From NCBI GenBank assembly GCA_023404955.1, contig JAEXZY010000111.1:39439-103438 (forward strand): a stretch of 64,000 bases of DNA, in the 5' to 3' direction. Positions 24,010-32,313 of this stretch are shown piece by piece; the first letter of the stretch is position 1; each line of letters starts with the position of its first letter. The DNA comes from Actinomycetes bacterium (GTDB lineage: Bacteria; Actinomycetota; Actinomycetes; Mycobacteriales; Mycobacteriaceae). The translations under genes and the position numbers were made by a program. The notes below the pieces were generated by a model. That model did not search any database. It saw only the letters and a list, made by a program, of their open reading frames with translations, and was not told the origin of the DNA.

Positions 24010-25472
24010 GTCTTTCCGAACTCGTCGACGACCTTCCGGATGTCGCGGTGTACACGCTGGACGCGGAACTCCCCGGCTATCGGCTGCAGGAGAGCGCCAC
24101 TGCGCTCGGCACGCAACTCACCGCTGCCGGTGTGCAGCCCGGACAGGTTGTCGCCGCGATGCTGCCCAACGACGCCACGACGGTGTCCGCTTTGTTCGGA
24201 ACTTGGCGGGCAGGAGGGGTCTACACCCCGCTCAACCCGCGCGCCGCAGACGCCGAACTCACCGCGCTGCTGAGCACGCTGCGTCCTTCCGCGGTGCTCA
24301 CCACCGCCGAACTGGCCCACCGCTTCGACGGTACGGAAATTCCGGTGTTCGTCGGCGAAGACCTGCGCTGGGTACTCGCCGATCACTCCCCTTGTCACAC
24401 CGACGACGTTCACGGCGCAGCCGACCGTCAGCGCTACGACCCCGCCGTAGCGCTGCTCCAGTTCACCTCAGGAACCACCGGCGCACCGAAACCCGTGCCG
24501 CTGCAGCATGCAACGGTCATCGACCTGATCGACCGACTACTGGCCAAGCTCCGCGGCGGCCGTGACCGCAGCAGCGAACGCCCACCCATGCCGAACCTCG
24601 TCCCGTTGTCATTGTCGTTGTGGGCCGGCATCTACCAGGTGCTCTTCGCATTTCGTGCCGGCGCGGGCGTCATCCTGATGGACCGCTTCGCTCCGGGCGA
24701 GTTCGCCGCGCTGGTGGCGCGCCATCAACTCCGGTCGACGGTCCTTCCTCCGGCCGCGTTGACGATGGTGTTGCACGACGACTCGGTGTCCGACCTGTCA
24801 CCGCTGCGCATCGTTCGCTCCATCACCGCACCGCTGTCCCCGGTGCAGGCGGCGCGATTCCGGGACAAGTTCGGGGTCTTGGTGCTCAACTCCTACGGGC
24901 AAACCGAACTCGGTGGGGAGGTCGTGGGGTGGTCGGCCTCGGACGCCCGCGAGTACGGGGTCGCCAAACTGGGCTCGGTCGGTCGCCCACTCCCCGGCAT
25001 CGATGTGACCATCGGCGACAACGAAGTGCTCGTCCGGACTCCGGCCACCGCATCCCGTCGAGTGGACCCGGCGTTCCACGACCGCCTGACCGACGACGGC
25101 TGGTTCCACACCGGGGACCTCGGGTGGCTGGACGACGACGGCTTCCTGTGGCTCGACGGTCGCGTGTCGGACATGATCAATCGCGGCGGCCTCAAGGTCT
25201 TTCCCGGCGCCGTCGAAGACGTGCTCAACAGTGCCGACGGTGTGCGCGAGGCAGCTGTCGTCGGAGTACCCGACGAGCGCCTGGGAGAAGTGCCCTGGGC
25301 GTTCGTCGTCCGGCACGATCCATCGGTCGATGAGGAGTCACTGCTCGGTTGGTGCAGGGAACGACTGACGCCCTATCGCGTTCCGACGAGAGTGGTGTTC
25401 GTCGAGACTCTGCCGCGTAACGACGTCGGCAAGGTGCTCAAACGCGACCTCGTCGCCCTCGCTCATGGCTGA
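24006..25472 (+). CDS. acyl-CoA synthetase (AMP-forming), short N-terminus
   Basis: ANL ligase of 488 aa. FTSGTTGAPK at 153-162, the NSYGQTELGGEV adenine segment, WFHTGDLGWLDDDGF, and the catalytic lysine near K476 (NDVGKVLKRD). The N-terminal domain is about 30 residues shorter than in the other synthetases here. Last gene of the six-gene operon; its stop lies in a small hairpin shared with the convergent gene. It would supply the CoA ester used by the upstream FadE and crotonases, or salvage a product acid. Confidence 0.92.
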   Translation: MSLSELVDDLPDVAVYTLDAELPGYRLQESATALGTQLTAAGVQPGQVVAAMLPNDATTVSALFGTWRAGGVYTPLNPRAADAELTALLSTLRPSAVLTTAELAHRFDGTEIPVFVGEDLRWVLADHSPCHTDDVHGAADRQRYDPAVALLQFTSGTTGAPKPVPLQHATVIDLIDRLLAKLRGGRDRSSERPPMPNLVPLSLSLWAGIYQVLFAFRAGAGVILMDRFAPGEFAALVARHQLRSTVLPPAALTMVLHDDSVSDLSPLRIVRSITAPLSPVQAARFRDKFGVLVLNSYGQTELGGEVVGWSASDAREYGVAKLGSVGRPLPGIDVTIGDNEVLVRTPATASRRVDPAFHDRLTDDGWFHTGDLGWLDDDGFLWLDGRVSDMINRGGLKVFPGAVEDVLNSADGVREAAVVGVPDERLGEVPWAFVVRHDPSVDEESLLGWCRERLTPYRVPTRVVFVETLPRNDVGKVLKRDLVALAHG

Positions 25473-25485
25473 GCCGCACGCTCAG
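25469..25485. terminator. short hairpin at converging gene ends
   Basis: CTGAGC-CGCAC-GCTCAG is a perfect 6-bp stem with a 5-base loop. It contains both stop codons: TGA of the synthetase (25470-25472) and, on the other strand, that of the gene at 25482. Likely a weak bidirectional terminator. Confidence 0.45.
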
Positions 25486-26333
25486 ACGCTGTAGCTGAAG
25501 ACGTGGGTGGCCGCAGTGATCAGCCTGTCGTCGGTGCCTTCGTCGTAGACCGACGTCCGCACTGCACGCATGCCGACCGCGGCGCCGAGGACCTCGGCGG
25601 CGAACCGGAACGGGCCCACCTTGCCGCGCGCGACGAACATCACATGTGACGAGATACCGGTGACCTGGTCGCTGCCAACAGCTTCCACCACGCTGGCCCG
25701 GGCAGCCGCTTCGGTCATCGCAAATTGCGGCCCGACATGTAACGCGGCATCGGGCGATGCCACATCTGCGGACAGCTCCGGCAGCATCCATGTGGTGTCG
25801 CCGGTGCGCGAGCCACCGAACACCTGCCACAGCGGCGGCAGGTCCGGTGAATCCGCGACGTCGATAGGGTCGACATCCATTTTCTCCAACCCGTCGGGCG
25901 GTACCCCGAGAGACACCCCTTGACCTTCGGTGACCGCCAGCACACGTGTGGGCTCGTCTGCATCGACGATGATCGAACGGCTGTAGCTCATGCGCTGGCC
26001 GGCCTTGAGGTTCTCGGTGCGGACCTCGAATCGGGACACCCCGATGCCCTCGTCGATCACCTGGCACGAGTGCACCACGGGGTTGGGAATCGCCTCGAGA
26101 TCCGACACCAAACCGCCCTCGGGCGAGGCCATTCCATAGACCGACAGCAGCACAGCACCACGGGCGTCGCGCATGTCGTGGCGGATTCGAACCGTGTCGT
26201 CGACCGGACCGACGGTCATGGAGGCGTGGTGCCTGCCGATGTACCGGTAACTGAGCAGACCGCCCCACCGGCGGTGCAGTTCCGCGGCATAGGCGGCGGG
26301 GTCGTCGGCCAACTCTCGGATGTCACGGACCAT
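25482..26333 (-). CDS. putative double-hotdog thioesterase-like protein
   Basis: Not firmly recognised. The 283-aa product has the look of a double hotdog: an N-terminal half with TVRIRHDMRDARGAVLLSVY and YSRSIIVDADEPTRVLAVTE, and a C-terminal half ending in GPFRFAAEVLGAAVG and THVFSYSV. An acyl-CoA thioesterase or dehydratase is the best guess. ATG 26333 has AAGGAG six bases upstream; an in-frame ATG at 26363 would instead overlap the SDR stop (ATGA) and is a real alternative. Last gene of the six-gene minus operon that starts at 32156. Confidence 0.6.
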   Translation of the reverse strand: MVRDIRELADDPAAYAAELHRRWGGLLSYRYIGRHHASMTVGPVDDTVRIRHDMRDARGAVLLSVYGMASPEGGLVSDLEAIPNPVVHSCQVIDEGIGVSRFEVRTENLKAGQRMSYSRSIIVDADEPTRVLAVTEGQGVSLGVPPDGLEKMDVDPIDVADSPDLPPLWQVFGGSRTGDTTWMLPELSADVASPDAALHVGPQFAMTEAAARASVVEAVGSDQVTGISSHVMFVARGKVGPFRFAAEVLGAAVGMRAVRTSVYDEGTDDRLITAATHVFSYSV

Positions 26334-26359
26334 GCTGCGCTCCTTGTCCTCGATGGGTG

Positions 26360-27238
26360 TCATTTCCCCGGCCCATTCGGGAACTTCAGCAGTGAACCCG
26401 CATCGACGCGAATCTGCTGACCGGTGATGTACCGGCTTTCGTCGCTGGCCAGGAACACCGCGAGGAGGGCCGTGTCCTCCGGTTCGATGTAAGGAATGGG
26501 CATCGCTTGGAAGTAGGTGAACGCCAGCTCCGCATCTTCGCGGGTCGGCGTACGGCCCTCGGCGGCGATGTCGGGCCGAAAGATTCCGTAGATCCCGTCG
26601 TTGTGCAGCAGTCCGGTGTTGCAGTTCGTCGGGTGGATGACGTTGACGCGGATGAACCGCGATGCCAGATGGACCGCCATCTGCTCGGCGTATTCCATCA
26701 GAACCCTTTTGCTCCAGGCATACCCCGCCCCGCCCGGGCCCATCTCGGGGCTGTCGGCCTGTCCCGGCATCATGCCGGCCGTCGAACCGGTGACGATGAC
26801 GGACCCGCCGTCAGCCAGGTGCGGCACTGCAACGGCAACCGTGTTCATCACGCCCACCAGATCCACGTCGGTGGCGTCAACGAAATGCATGGCATCGGGC
26901 GTGCCCATGGCCATCGGCAGGATGCCGGCATTGGCGACGACGATGTCGAGGCGCCCGAGATCGACCAGCGCGACGTCGAGCACCTCGCGCAGCGCCGCAC
27001 GGTCTCGGACATCGGCGATCCGGGCCACGACGCGGCGTCCGTGCTCCTTGACCCGTCGCTCGGTATCGGCAAGATCGTCCGGCGTCGCGAGCGGGTAGGG
27101 GTTGGACGCGATGTCGGCGCAGATGTCCACCGCCACGATGTCGGCCCCTTCACGGGCCATCGCCTCCGCATGCGCCCTCCCCTGTCCGCGGGCCGCTCCG
27201 GTGACGAAGGCGACCTTGCCTTCCAGCCGTCCCGACAT
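26360..27238 (-). CDS. mycofactocin-type SDR dehydrogenase
   Basis: SDR of 292 aa with features of the mycofactocin-coupled subfamily: GRLEGKVAFVTGAARGQGR (cofactor motif 13-20), VDICADIASNPYPLATPDDL, and GRLDIVVANAGI. Catalytic S152, Y173, K177, with extra residues between Ser and Tyr (GQADSPEMGPGG) as in that subfamily. These enzymes keep a bound nicotinamide and pass electrons to the peptide-derived redox carrier mycofactocin; assignment is from sequence resemblance only. The mycofactocin genes themselves are not in the window. It probably oxidises a secondary or allylic alcohol intermediate. Confidence 0.88.
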   Translation of the reverse strand: MSGRLEGKVAFVTGAARGQGRAHAEAMAREGADIVAVDICADIASNPYPLATPDDLADTERRVKEHGRRVVARIADVRDRAALREVLDVALVDLGRLDIVVANAGILPMAMGTPDAMHFVDATDVDLVGVMNTVAVAVPHLADGGSVIVTGSTAGMMPGQADSPEMGPGGAGYAWSKRVLMEYAEQMAVHLASRFIRVNVIHPTNCNTGLLHNDGIYGIFRPDIAAEGRTPTREDAELAFTYFQAMPIPYIEPEDTALLAVFLASDESRYITGQQIRVDAGSLLKFPNGPGK

Positions 27239-28801
27239 CTAGTGTCCTTCCGTCAATGAGAAACGGTTCCGTAGAACGTTTTTGAGAATCTTTCCAGTGA
27301 GGTTTCGCGGCAGTTCGGCAATCACTTCCAGCCGTTCCGGCGACTTGTGCGTGCTCAATCCCTGGTCTCGGCAGTGCGCGACGATCTCGCCGAGGGTGAG
27401 CTCTGCCCCTGGTCGAGTGACCACCACCGCACACACCCGCTCACCGGTACGACGGTCCGGAACTCCGATCACCGCGACGTCGGCGACCGCGGGATGAGTG
27501 GCGAGAACGCCCTCGATCTCGAGTGCCGAGATGTTCTCCGCGTTCCGAATGATCGCGTCTTTGAGACGACCGGTCACGGTGATGTTGCCGTCATCGCCAA
27601 TGCGTCCCAGGTCTCCGGTGCGGAACCACCCGTCGTCGTCGAACGCCAGCGCGTCCAGTGCGGAATCGACATAACCGAGGAAGCACTGCGGACCCTTCAG
27701 TCGCAATTCGCCCTCCTCGCCGCGCGCGACCGGCCGCTCCCCCTCGTCGACGACGCGGACGCTGACGCCAGGGACCGGACGGCCGACCGTGCGGTCCAAT
27801 AGCCGTGGGCAGGCGTCGGGAGTTTGAGAGGCGGCAACGGGAAACTCGGTCAAGCCCCACGCGTTGGCGACTCCGGGCACGGCGAACGTGCGACGCACCT
27901 CGTCCTGGAGTTGCGTTGTGATCGGCGCTCCTCCGCCGACACACCCCCGCAGCCTCGGGAACAGCGGTTCGGGACCGTGCGCTCGCTGAGCGCTCACGAA
28001 CGCCATCAGGAACGGGGTCGCCGAACCCAGCAGGGTGGGGCCATGGGCGGCAATGGCGTGCGGTGTGGTCGCCGGATCGAACGAGTCGAACAGTACGAGT
28101 CGCATCCCCGTCATCAGCGCCGCGACCAGCATGACGGCCCCGCCGATATGGGTGACCGGGAAGGCAATGGGGTTGACGTCGTCGCTGGTGACCCCGGTCA
28201 TCTCGATCACACCGGCGGATCCCGCGATCACCGAAGCGTCGCAGTGGAGCGCGCCCTTGGGGGCTGCGGTGGTGCCTGACGAGTAGTAGATCCACCGCGC
28301 CTGCGCCGGATCGTCTGGAGCAGGGGGCAGCGTGGCGGGATCACCTGTGGGCAGACGCAGCCCGACGACCCGGGGATTGCTGTGGTCGATCACGATGACC
28401 TGCATTGCGCGCCCCGCGGCCAACGTTCGTGCCAGCGCCTCGTGATCGAAACCACGCCACACTCCGGGGACGATCAAGAAGTCGGCGCTCAATTGCTCTG
28501 TCGTGAAACGTACTTCGCTCTCCCGCCAGATCGGCAGGACAGGATTCTGCACGGCACCCAGCCGAGCGAGCGCCACCATCACGATCATCGCCTCCAACGT
28601 GGAGGGCAGCTGCCAGGACACGACCGAGCCGGCGCGAACGCCGCGGTCGTGCAGGGCGGCGGCTGTCGACAACGATGCGTCGCGAAGGTCCCGGGTCGTC
28701 ATCGCGCGGCCGTAGTCGTCGGCGAGCACCACCCGGTCGGGATGTCTCTTCGCGGCGTGCGCGACGAGTTGCCAGTACGTCGAACCGGCCGCGTCGCTCA
28801 T
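27239..28801 (-). CDS. acyl-CoA synthetase (AMP-forming, FadD-type)
   Basis: ANL ligase of 520 aa. YYSSGTTAAPKG P-loop-like motif, NAWGLTEFPVA adenine segment, WFRTGDLGRIGDDGN hinge, catalytic lysine near K504 (LTGKILKN). Its stop abuts the SDR start with no gap and its ATG overlaps the FadE stop by four bases. Within a unit also holding two FadE genes and an amidohydrolase, it likely activates the acid oxidised by those FadE subunits. Confidence 0.93.
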   Translation of the reverse strand: MSDAAGSTYWQLVAHAAKRHPDRVVLADDYGRAMTTRDLRDASLSTAAALHDRGVRAGSVVSWQLPSTLEAMIVMVALARLGAVQNPVLPIWRESEVRFTTEQLSADFLIVPGVWRGFDHEALARTLAAGRAMQVIVIDHSNPRVVGLRLPTGDPATLPPAPDDPAQARWIYYSSGTTAAPKGALHCDASVIAGSAGVIEMTGVTSDDVNPIAFPVTHIGGAVMLVAALMTGMRLVLFDSFDPATTPHAIAAHGPTLLGSATPFLMAFVSAQRAHGPEPLFPRLRGCVGGGAPITTQLQDEVRRTFAVPGVANAWGLTEFPVAASQTPDACPRLLDRTVGRPVPGVSVRVVDEGERPVARGEEGELRLKGPQCFLGYVDSALDALAFDDDGWFRTGDLGRIGDDGNITVTGRLKDAIIRNAENISALEIEGVLATHPAVADVAVIGVPDRRTGERVCAVVVTRPGAELTLGEIVAHCRDQGLSTHKSPERLEVIAELPRNLTGKILKNVLRNRFSLTEGH

Positions 28802-29997
28802 CGGCTGGGCAGCAGCAGGCGCCGCTTGGCAAGGATGTTGCGCATCATCTCCGAGCTACCTCCGGACACGGTGTAAGCCCGTGACCACAGCCAACATTCG
28901 CGTAACCGATCCTTGGCACGCCGGACTGCTTCGTCTGCGGGATCGACGGCAACCGACGCCGCCAGCTCCGCACCATACGCGGAGACCCGGTGATACGTCT
29001 CGGCAAAGCTCAGTTTGGCTATCGACCCGTCGCCGACCTCGTCGCTGCCCATGACCATGCGTTCGACGTGATCGTCGATGAACGCCTTGGCCACCTCCAC
29101 CTCGACAGCCAGGTTCGCGACGGAGAGTCTGATGTCCTCGCAGTCGAGCGCCGATCTGCCGTCGACTGTCCCGGCCCGGCCCACGGTCACGAGGTCGTCG
29201 ATCAACAGCTCCAGCAAAATGACGTTGGCGCCGATACCGAAGCGTTCGAAATCCAGGCCCGCCATGATGATCGACCAACCCTGGCCCACCTCGCCCACCA
29301 GGTGGTCGGCGGTCAGGGTGACGCCGGTGAGGAATACCTCGTTGACCTCGATGGCGTCCCCGATGGTGCGGATGGGCCTCACCTCGACACCGTCGGCGTC
29401 CAAGGGCACCGTGAACACCGACAAACCGTGGTGGCGCGACGATTCCGGATCGGTCCGCAGCAGTGCGAGTCCCATGTCGGCCCAGTGCCCGTCGGTGATC
29501 CACGTCTTCTGCCCGTCGACGACCCACGTGCCGTCGCCGGTAAGGGTGGCCCGGCTGCGCACGTTGGCGATATCGCTTCCCGCGTCCGGCTCGCTCAGCA
29601 GTTGACACCAGATGTGCTCGCTGCGACGAATCGCGGGCAGCAGCGATCCCTTCTGCTCCTCGGAGCCGAAGTGCAGAAGCACGTGCGCGGCCAGGTTGAC
29701 CTGGTCGACGGGGCGGGGTGCACGCGCACGAAGGATCTCCTCGCTGACAATGCGATCGTGCAGCGGGTGATGATCGGCGCGCCCGCCGTACTCCACCGGC
29801 CAGTCGCCGCCGATCAGACCGGCGTCGAAGAGCTTGGCGAACCACGTGCGCAGGTGCGTTTCCTGCGCGCCGTCCTCGGGCGCGCGGTGCCCCTCCCTGG
29901 CTTCGATGGGCGGGGCGTGTTCTGCCACGAACTCCCGCACACGATTGCGGAAGACACCCAACTCGTCGTCGCTGGGCCGCTGTCGCACTGCACTCAC
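28798..29997 (-). CDS. acyl-CoA dehydrogenase, full length (alpha-type)
   Basis: FadE-type flavoenzyme of 399 aa: WCQLLSEPDAGSDIANV, WVVDGQKTWITDGHWADMG, and C-terminal YTVSGGSSEMMRNILAKRRL. The start is GTG 29997, which overlaps the stop of the short FadE upstream by four bases; the longer open frame (to 30135) is only antisense or out-of-frame sequence of that gene. Coupled to the short FadE at 29994, the two form a probable alpha2beta2 complex like known mycobacterial FadE pairs for side-chain oxidation. Confidence 0.92.
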   Translation of the reverse strand: MSAVRQRPSDDELGVFRNRVREFVAEHAPPIEAREGHRAPEDGAQETHLRTWFAKLFDAGLIGGDWPVEYGGRADHHPLHDRIVSEEILRARAPRPVDQVNLAAHVLLHFGSEEQKGSLLPAIRRSEHIWCQLLSEPDAGSDIANVRSRATLTGDGTWVVDGQKTWITDGHWADMGLALLRTDPESSRHHGLSVFTVPLDADGVEVRPIRTIGDAIEVNEVFLTGVTLTADHLVGEVGQGWSIIMAGLDFERFGIGANVILLELLIDDLVTVGRAGTVDGRSALDCEDIRLSVANLAVEVEVAKAFIDDHVERMVMGSDEVGDGSIAKLSFAETYHRVSAYGAELAASVAVDPADEAVRRAKDRLRECWLWSRAYTVSGGSSEMMRNILAKRRLLLPSR

Positions 29998-30953
29998 CAA
30001 CCCGACACCTCGGCATAGCGAACGTGTGCGGAGCGCGGCGACTCGATGAGCTGGGCGTTGTCGAACACTCGGCGCAATTCGTGGTGCAGTGGATATTCCC
30101 AGGTGAAGCCGATTCCGCCGGACAGCTGCATGCACTCGTCGACGGCGGCAGCCGCACGGGCAGCCACGAACGCGTGGGCCGCCACCGAGAGCGCCTCGGC
30201 CTCGGCATGACCTGCCGCCGCGGCACGCGCGCCCTTCATGATGATCGCCCGTGCTTTGACCTCGAACACCAGCAGCTCGACGAGGCGATGCTGGATCGCT
30301 TGGAAGCTCGCCAACGGTGCGCCGAACGCGACGCGGTCGCGCAGATAGTCGACCAGTCGCTGCCTGGTGCCCGACACCGCGCCGATCGAATCCGCACTCA
30401 CGAGCAGGCGTGTCACCGCGGCGAGCGCAACCGCGCGTGCTGGACTGCCGATGAGCTGCCGCGGTGCCGACGCGATGTCGTAGATGCGAACCGGCCGAAG
30501 CACGTCGAGCAGGTCGTCGGCAGGCAGACCCGGCAGCGCGGCCACAGAGTCGATCAGGTGAACACCGTTGCGACTGAGGATGATCAGCGCGTCGGGAGCG
30601 CCGCCGGCCACGCGAACGACGGGTCCGTCAGGCGCCGTGGCCACGACCGCGTCGCCGGCCAGCACCGAATCGAGGAGCTCACCGCGCACGTCGTCGGTCG
30701 CCGATGCCAGCGCGGCAGCGGCGACGGTCGCGCCCCACCAGCCCGAGCGATCGCCGGACCGTCCGAGTTCTTCCGCGACGACCACGGCTTCCACCGGTAG
30801 CCAACCCGCTCCGCCGAGATCGTCCTCGACCAGCAGGCCCGTCCAGTCCATGGCCGCCAGATCGTGGATCGAGTCCTTCTCGCCTCGCTCTGCGAGAAAG
30901 GCCCGTGCGGAGCTTCGAAGGAACTCGAGATCGACGTCGTCGTCGTCTGCCAC
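29994..30953 (-). CDS. acyl-CoA dehydrogenase, truncated (beta-type)
   Basis: FadE-like protein of only 319 aa. The C-terminal helical domain is intact (RVAFGAPLASFQAIQHRLVE, QLSGGIGFTWEYPLHHELRR), but the N-terminal and middle domains are reduced (for example PDGPVVRVAGGAPDALIILS replaces the FAD-binding strands). This fits the non-catalytic-looking partner subunit of heteromeric FadEs. GTG 30953 is preceded by CCTCCG and the amidohydrolase stop, with a six-base gap. Confidence 0.9.
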   Translation of the reverse strand: MADDDDVDLEFLRSSARAFLAERGEKDSIHDLAAMDWTGLLVEDDLGGAGWLPVEAVVVAEELGRSGDRSGWWGATVAAAALASATDDVRGELLDSVLAGDAVVATAPDGPVVRVAGGAPDALIILSRNGVHLIDSVAALPGLPADDLLDVLRPVRIYDIASAPRQLIGSPARAVALAAVTRLLVSADSIGAVSGTRQRLVDYLRDRVAFGAPLASFQAIQHRLVELLVFEVKARAIIMKGARAAAAGHAEAEALSVAAHAFVAARAAAAVDECMQLSGGIGFTWEYPLHHELRRVFDNAQLIESPRSAHVRYAEVSGW

Positions 30954-30959
30954 CGGAGG

Positions 30960-32156
30960 TCAGCTCCGGCGCAGGAGTGCGTCTGCGTTGTCGCGCATGA
31001 TCCGCTTCTTTGCGGCGTCGTCGAGCGGATCGAGCAACTTGACGAAATCGGCTGGTTCGGCGAGTCCTTCGGCGTGAGGGAAGTCCGAACCCATGAGCAG
31101 GCACTCGTCGTAGCCGAGACGATCGACGATGGTGGGGATGTCGTCTTCGGGGTAAGGCACCACTCCCACGTGGCGGCGGAAGATCTCCGAGGGCCGCTCG
31201 GTCAATTTGCCGCCGATCCACGGTCCGTTGCGGCCCATGCCGCGGCTCTTGTCCATGTGAATGACGAACTGCGGCACCCATTCCGCGCCGTGCTCGGCAA
31301 CGAGCACCTTGAGCCCGGGGAACCGACCGAAGAGATTGTCGAAGATCAAAGCCGACAGCGTGTCCTCGATCGGCCGTTGCCCGTAGATGTTCATCCACTG
31401 CCACGCCGACATGTGCCAGGCCGCGGGGTCGGGGTTCAGTCCCCACGCCGGCGAAATCGCGTTGAAGTACCAGTACGGCTGGATGTGGAAGACCAACGTG
31501 CAGCCGGCCTCCTGCAGCCGTGCGTAGATCGGGTCGAAGTAGGGATCGCCCGGTGAGCGTCCGTAGGCGGGCCCGGTGGGCAAAAGGACCATCCGCGCGC
31601 CCTGCTCGATGATCGCCTCCGTCTCGGCAATCGCGCTGTCGAGATCACGCAGCGACAGTAGGGCTGTCGCGTAGATCGTGTCCTTGTGGTTGAAACCCCA
31701 GGTGTCGTCGAACCAGCGGTTGAAGGACCGCAGGTTGGCATACAGCGCTTCGGTGTCGTCGACGTAGTGTTCGGCGGCCAGTGCCATGCCGGCAGGAAAG
31801 ATCACCGCGCGTTCCACGTTCTGCTCGGCCATGATGGCCAGCCGTGGCTCACGTTCGAGATATTCGGCGCGCATCGGCTGGGGCTCGTAGGTTTCGTCGG
31901 GGTTACCCGAGCCCATCTGCTTGAGCATCTCTTTCAACGAACCGGGTCGGTAAGCGAGGTCGAAGCCGAGACCGGCCTCGCTGTTGAAGGTCGCGACGCG
32001 GTGGCCGGCGAGGATGACTTCCTTGCCGTCGATGCCACGCACGGGAGCAATCGCCCGGTCCTGAAACTTCTCTGGCAGGTAACGCGTGAACGCATCGCGC
32101 GTCTCGTAGCAGTGCGTGTCGCAGTCGAAGATCCCATAGTCGAGTTTCACGGTCAC
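30960..32156 (-). CDS. amidohydrolase-2 family metal-dependent hydrolase/decarboxylase
   Basis: TIM-barrel protein of 398 aa. Metal motif DCDTH (D13/H15) at the N-terminus, VFHIQPYWYF mid-barrel histidine strand, VAEHGAEWVP, and MGSDFPHAEGL with the late aspartate. Related to the proteins at 3739 and especially 35565 (shared D-x-H-x-YE start and SDFPH-x-EG end). GTG 32156 follows AAAGGGG at a good distance; the upstream in-frame ATG at 32219 would lie beyond the operator. First gene of the minus operon whose other members are FadE pair, CoA synthetase, SDR and hotdog protein. Confidence 0.9.
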   Translation of the reverse strand: MTVKLDYGIFDCDTHCYETRDAFTRYLPEKFQDRAIAPVRGIDGKEVILAGHRVATFNSEAGLGFDLAYRPGSLKEMLKQMGSGNPDETYEPQPMRAEYLEREPRLAIMAEQNVERAVIFPAGMALAAEHYVDDTEALYANLRSFNRWFDDTWGFNHKDTIYATALLSLRDLDSAIAETEAIIEQGARMVLLPTGPAYGRSPGDPYFDPIYARLQEAGCTLVFHIQPYWYFNAISPAWGLNPDPAAWHMSAWQWMNIYGQRPIEDTLSALIFDNLFGRFPGLKVLVAEHGAEWVPQFVIHMDKSRGMGRNGPWIGGKLTERPSEIFRRHVGVVPYPEDDIPTIVDRLGYDECLLMGSDFPHAEGLAEPADFVKLLDPLDDAAKKRIMRDNADALLRRS

Positions 32157-32175
32157 CGCCGAAGCCCCTTTCGAG

Positions 32176-32193
32176 TGAGAATGTTTATTCTCT
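32176..32193. promoter_or_regulatory. near-perfect operator-like palindrome, divergent operons
   Basis: TGAGAATGTTTATTCTCT holds GAGAAT-GTTT-ATTCTC, a perfect inverted repeat with 6-bp arms, and scores 11 of 12 against the shared motif. It lies 20 bases upstream of the minus operon start. A TACTAT box at 32208-32213 is a candidate -10 for the plus-strand FadE. Confidence 0.6.
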
Positions 32194-32220
32194 CTAGGCA
32201 GGAAACATACTATCCTCAAT

Positions 32221-32238
32221 CGAGAATGCCTATCCCGG
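32221..32238. promoter_or_regulatory. second operator-like half-site in the same gap
   Basis: CGAGAATGCCTATCCCGG repeats the GAGAAT half of the shared motif 45 bases from the strong copy, with a poor second arm (7 of 12). It would overlap the expected transcription start of the plus-strand FadE. Sequence from 32239 to 32313 is GC-rich with nothing else evident. Confidence 0.3.
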
Positions 32239-32313
32239 GTCAGGCCGAACGTTGCCTCGGCAGGCCGCGCCGCACCAGCGCGCGCAGATCACACGCGAAG
32301 GATCGAATGCAAC

